Part shown: piece by piece, positions 61,500 to 64,000 of the stretch
How positions within the stretch are numbered: position 1 is the stretch's first letter
How the letters are laid out: each line of letters opens with the position of its first letter
Origin: Fontibacterium abundans
GTDB lineage: Bacteria > Pseudomonadota > Alphaproteobacteria > Pelagibacterales > Pelagibacteraceae
NCBI GenBank assembly: GCA_965235095.1
Contig: OZ249405.1
Direction: 5' to 3' (one strand)
DNA: 64,000 bases
The notes under the pieces: generated by a model
Told to the model about the DNA's origin: nothing
The model's database searches: none
What the model saw: the letters and a program-made list of their open reading frames with translations, nothing else
Translations under genes and position numbers: made by a program

Positions 61500-62300
61500 A
61501 TGCCTAGGATAATTTCTGTCATAAATCAGAAGGGTGGAGTTGGTAAAACTACCACAGCAATTAATCTGGCCGCAGGGCTTGCTCTTAAAAATTATAAAGT
61601 TTTGCTTATTGATCTTGACCCTCAGGGCAATGCTTCAACAGGAGTTGGGATTAATCAGAGCGAAAGAGAAAAATCTATTTATGATTTACTAATAAAAAAA
61701 GATTCTTTTTTTGAATGTTTAAAAAAAACTAAGATAGAAAATTTAAGCATCATACCAGCAAATGCTGATCTATCAGGACTTGAAACTGAAGTCGCAAATA
61801 ATTCTCAAAAAGCTTTTTTATTAAAAAATATTATTGATGATCCTGTAAACAAGTTAGAAAAAGAGAAATTTTCATACATTATAATAGATTGCCCTCCGTC
61901 GCTTAGTCTTCTTACGATCATGTCTCTAGTCATTTCTGATTCATTAGTTGTTCCATTACAAACAGAGTTTTTTGCGTTAGAGGGTTTAAGTCAATTAGTA
62001 AAAACAATCGACCGTATAAAAATTAATTTAAATCCAAATTTACAAATACAAGGCATAGTCCTAACAATGTATGATAAGCGAAATAAGCTTTGTGCTGATG
62101 TTGAAAAAGAGGGAAGAAACTTTTTTGGAAATAAGGTTTACAATACAAACATACCTCGAAATGTAAGAATTTCAGAAGCACCATCATTTGGAATGCCAGT
62201 TATTTTGTATGATAAAAATTGCACTGGTTCTTTAGCTTATAACCAGTTTGTTGATGAATTTTTAAGTAGAGAAAATTTAGAAGAAAAAAAAGTTGCTTAA
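61500..62300 (+). CDS. parA: Chromosome partitioning ATPase ParA
   Basis: Deviant Walker ATPase that moves ParB-parS complexes. Walker A INQKGGVGKTTTAINLAAGL at residues ~8-27, switch DLDPQGNASTG, and IIIDCPPSLSLL as Walker B. 266 residues, chromosomal type without an N-terminal DNA-binding extension. Its stop is immediately followed by parB. Confidence 0.97.
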   Translation: MPRIISVINQKGGVGKTTTAINLAAGLALKNYKVLLIDLDPQGNASTGVGINQSEREKSIYDLLIKKDSFFECLKKTKIENLSIIPANADLSGLETEVANNSQKAFLLKNIIDDPVNKLEKEKFSYIIIDCPPSLSLLTIMSLVISDSLVVPLQTEFFALEGLSQLVKTIDRIKINLNPNLQIQGIVLTMYDKRNKLCADVEKEGRNFFGNKVYNTNIPRNVRISEAPSFGMPVILYDKNCTGSLAYNQFVDEFLSRENLEEKKVA

Positions 62301-63167
62301 ATGATTGGAAATAAATTTAAAGGTTTAGGAAAAGGTTTGTCAGCATTAATGGGGGACATTCCTCCAGAAAATGTTCAAACTAAAAGTTCCTCAGAAAAAA
62401 TTCCTATACATTTTGTATATGCAAATCCATCTCAACCAAGAAAGAATTTTAATCAAGAATTATTAAACGAACTTTCTGAGTCAATAAAGGAACAAGGAAT
62501 TATTCAGCCAATATTAGTTAGAAAAAAAGCAGAAGACAAATATGAAATTGTCGCTGGAGAAAGAAGATGGAGAGCAGCTCAACTTGCAAAAATTCATGAA
62601 GTGCCAGTTATTATTTTAAATGTTGATGACAAGAAATCCTTAGAATTTGCAATATTAGAAAATATTCAAAGATCTGATTTAAACGGAATAGAAGAAGCTT
62701 TGGGTTATGATAATTTAGTAAAAAAATTTGGATATTCTCAAGAAACATTATCAAAAATTTTAGGAAAAAGTAGAAGTCATATTGCTAATACGCTTAGGCT
62801 TGCGGGATTGCCAGAAGAAATAAAAAAGATGATTTCAGACGGGTTGTTAACAGCAGGACACGCAAGATGTTTAGTCAATGTTCCTGATAATGTTAGACTT
62901 GCAAAAATAATAGTTAACAAGAATCTTTCTGTAAGGCAGGCTGAATTTTTAGTTAAAAAAGAGCAAGTTTTTTTAGGTTCAAAAAGAATTCCAAAGAATA
63001 ATAAAGATACAAATATAAAATCTTTAGAGAGTGATCTCGGACTTTTGATGGGAATAAAAGTGGATATTAAAAATAAAAAGAATAATTCTGGAGAAATTAA
63101 ATTTTCTTATAAGAATCTTGATCAGTTAAATAAAATTATTAGCGTTCTTAAGGGCTATTTTAGATAG
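62301..63167 (+). CDS. parB: Chromosome partitioning protein ParB
   Basis: CTP-dependent DNA clamp that loads at parS. Start GLGKGLSALMG (the ParA-interacting N-terminus), the CTPase box VYANPSQPRKNF and VAGERRWRAAQLAKI, then the HTH that binds parS (YSQETLSKILGKSRSHIANTLRL in part) and a C-terminal dimer domain. 288 residues. Its 3' end overlaps the convergent holA by 42 bases. Confidence 0.96.
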   Translation: MIGNKFKGLGKGLSALMGDIPPENVQTKSSSEKIPIHFVYANPSQPRKNFNQELLNELSESIKEQGIIQPILVRKKAEDKYEIVAGERRWRAAQLAKIHEVPVIILNVDDKKSLEFAILENIQRSDLNGIEEALGYDNLVKKFGYSQETLSKILGKSRSHIANTLRLAGLPEEIKKMISDGLLTAGHARCLVNVPDNVRLAKIIVNKNLSVRQAEFLVKKEQVFLGSKRIPKNNKDTNIKSLESDLGLLMGIKVDIKNKKNNSGEIKFSYKNLDQLNKIISVLKGYFR

Positions 63168-64000
63168 GTTTTGCGTTAAAAAATAATAAAATTGAGTATC
63201 TTGGCTTAAATCATTTCTCTTAAATTCAGTTTCAATAATATTTAAATTACTAAGAAATTTTTTAAGATTATTAGCGCTCCAAATTTTTAAGATATTTTTT
63301 ATTCTATCCTTGTCTTTCCAAAAAATAGGTGGCTTGTAACTTTCAATTCTTTCATCTATTGAAAGATTTTTATTATTCTTTTGTATATCAAGAATTTTAA
63401 TTATGAATGACCTTAGAATAATAATAATTTCTATGAAATTTTTTTCATAATTAGACATATTGGATATAAATTCATTAATATTCTTTGCATTTTTGGATAG
63501 TAAAATATCAATAATTTCATCGTTCTTTTTTAGATCTACATCGGTACAAATTTCTTCGATGATTTGATCTGTAATCTTTCCTGAATTTTTATATAGAGTT
63601 AATTTTTCAATTACTTCTTTTATCTTTGATCTTTTCAAAGAAGATGAATTTATAATAGTTTCATTTTGAGAATCCGGTAATTGAATATTGTTTGTCTGTA
63701 GTTGTTGTGTAAGAAATTTTTTTATATCAAATTTAGTTTCTTGATAACAAGGAATGCAAATAGCTAATTTATCGTATTCTCCAAATTGTCTTAATTTTGA
63801 ATTCTTTAAAAGTATTTTAGAGTTCAGAATAATAATATTATCACTAATATTATTTTTTAATTCATTAATGATTTCTAATATTTTGTCAGAACAGTTTTTA
63901 ATTATTGAAATATTTTTATTATCATCAAACAATGATCCGTTTAGATAGTAATTAATAATATTGTCTGGATTTTTCATTATATCTTCTTCAAAAAAAGATT
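63126..64000 (-). CDS. holA: DNA polymerase III delta subunit, 5' end cut by window edge
   Basis: Clamp-loader delta subunit, about 290 codons in the window; the frame stays open past the ATG at 63977 to the right edge, and the family is usually ~340 residues, so the true start is outside. Recognisable parts are a strand-rich N-terminal AAA+-like region with IILNSKILLKNSKLRQFGEYDKLAICIPCY (in two parts) and a helical C-terminal domain. Position after parB is the normal alphaproteobacterial order. Identification rests on this position and moderate similarity. Confidence 0.75.
   Translation of the reverse strand, partial: SFFEEDIMKNPDNIINYYLNGSLFDDNKNISIIKNCSDKILEIINELKNNISDNIIILNSKILLKNSKLRQFGEYDKLAICIPCYQETKFDIKKFLTQQLQTNNIQLPDSQNETIINSSSLKRSKIKEVIEKLTLYKNSGKITDQIIEEICTDVDLKKNDEIIDILLSKNAKNINEFISNMSNYEKNFIEIIIILRSFIIKILDIQKNNKNLSIDERIESYKPPIFWKDKDRIKNILKIWSANNLKKFLSNLNIIETEFKRNDLSQDTQFYYFLTQNLSKIALKNANNFI

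Noticed and set aside
1..64000. CRISPR arrays, insertion sequences, integrases or prophage genes
   Set aside because: No spaced direct-repeat array and no transposase, recombinase or phage structural gene could be read anywhere; the only mobility sign is the tRNA-end duplication.

Overview
The window is a continuous, densely coded and strongly AT-rich piece of an alphaproteobacterial chromosome. The low G+C, very short or overlapping intergenic gaps, small gene versions and the particular gene order (hemE / origin / DUF299, maf-aroE-coaE-dnaQ-secB, mnmE-mnmG-rsmG-parA-parB-holA, hisBHAFE) fit the SAR11 clade (Pelagibacterales) or a close AT-rich marine relative. That assignment is inference from content and gene order; there is no rRNA here to settle it.

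0-13 kb is a long leftward block for small organic acids. In transcription order it holds a PagL-like outer-membrane protein, an FMN 2-hydroxyacid oxidase, a PLP aminotransferase, glycolate oxidase glcD-glcE-glcF, an NAD(P)-dependent 2-hydroxyacid dehydrogenase, a three-gene TRAP transporter (dctP, dctQ, dctM), an amidase, a tiny membrane protein and a DMT permease cut by the left edge. 13.7-17.8 kb is a leftward cytochrome c maturation operon (ccmC-D-E-F-G-H), preceded by hspQ. 18.3-30 kb is mixed housekeeping: DUF3108 and yciB with overlapping head-to-head starts, DUF2794, a 50-codon DUF2256 gene whose end forms a hairpin, a Bax-inhibitor-1 protein, a Tas-like reductase, an IalB-like protein, argG, folD, hemD-hemC, tsaD, an EVE protein and acs. 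30-33 kb has a divergent regulatory region and a two-subunit sodium:solute symporter (DUF4212 + large subunit), probably working with acs in acetate use. 33-37.5 kb holds rpe, a heparinase-like gene, purH and a pterin carbinolamine dehydratase.

37.58-39.29 kb looks like a small integrated cassette. A 30-base copy of the 3' end of tRNA-Gly(GCC) and its flank lies 1.68 kb away from the intact tRNA in the same orientation, and between them are only an AT-rich putative sugar O-methyltransferase and about 480 bp of DNA without a recognisable gene. No integrase is present.

39.4-64 kb is the replication-origin neighbourhood. Leftward hemE-hemH-hemJ and rho lie on one side, rightward DUF299 (ppsR)-maf-aroE-coaE-dnaQ on the other, and between hemE and ppsR is a 276-bp, extremely AT-rich region with DnaA-box-like repeats, the position of the Caulobacter and Rickettsia origins. 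About 17 kb further on, a perfect parS palindrome sits inside rsmG next to parA-parB. Segregation and division genes (parA, parB, ftsK), replication genes (dnaQ, holA), tRNA modification (mnmE, mnmG), histidine biosynthesis and haem biosynthesis cluster around it. The right edge cuts holA.

No CRISPR array, insertion sequence, rRNA or recognised riboswitch was seen.
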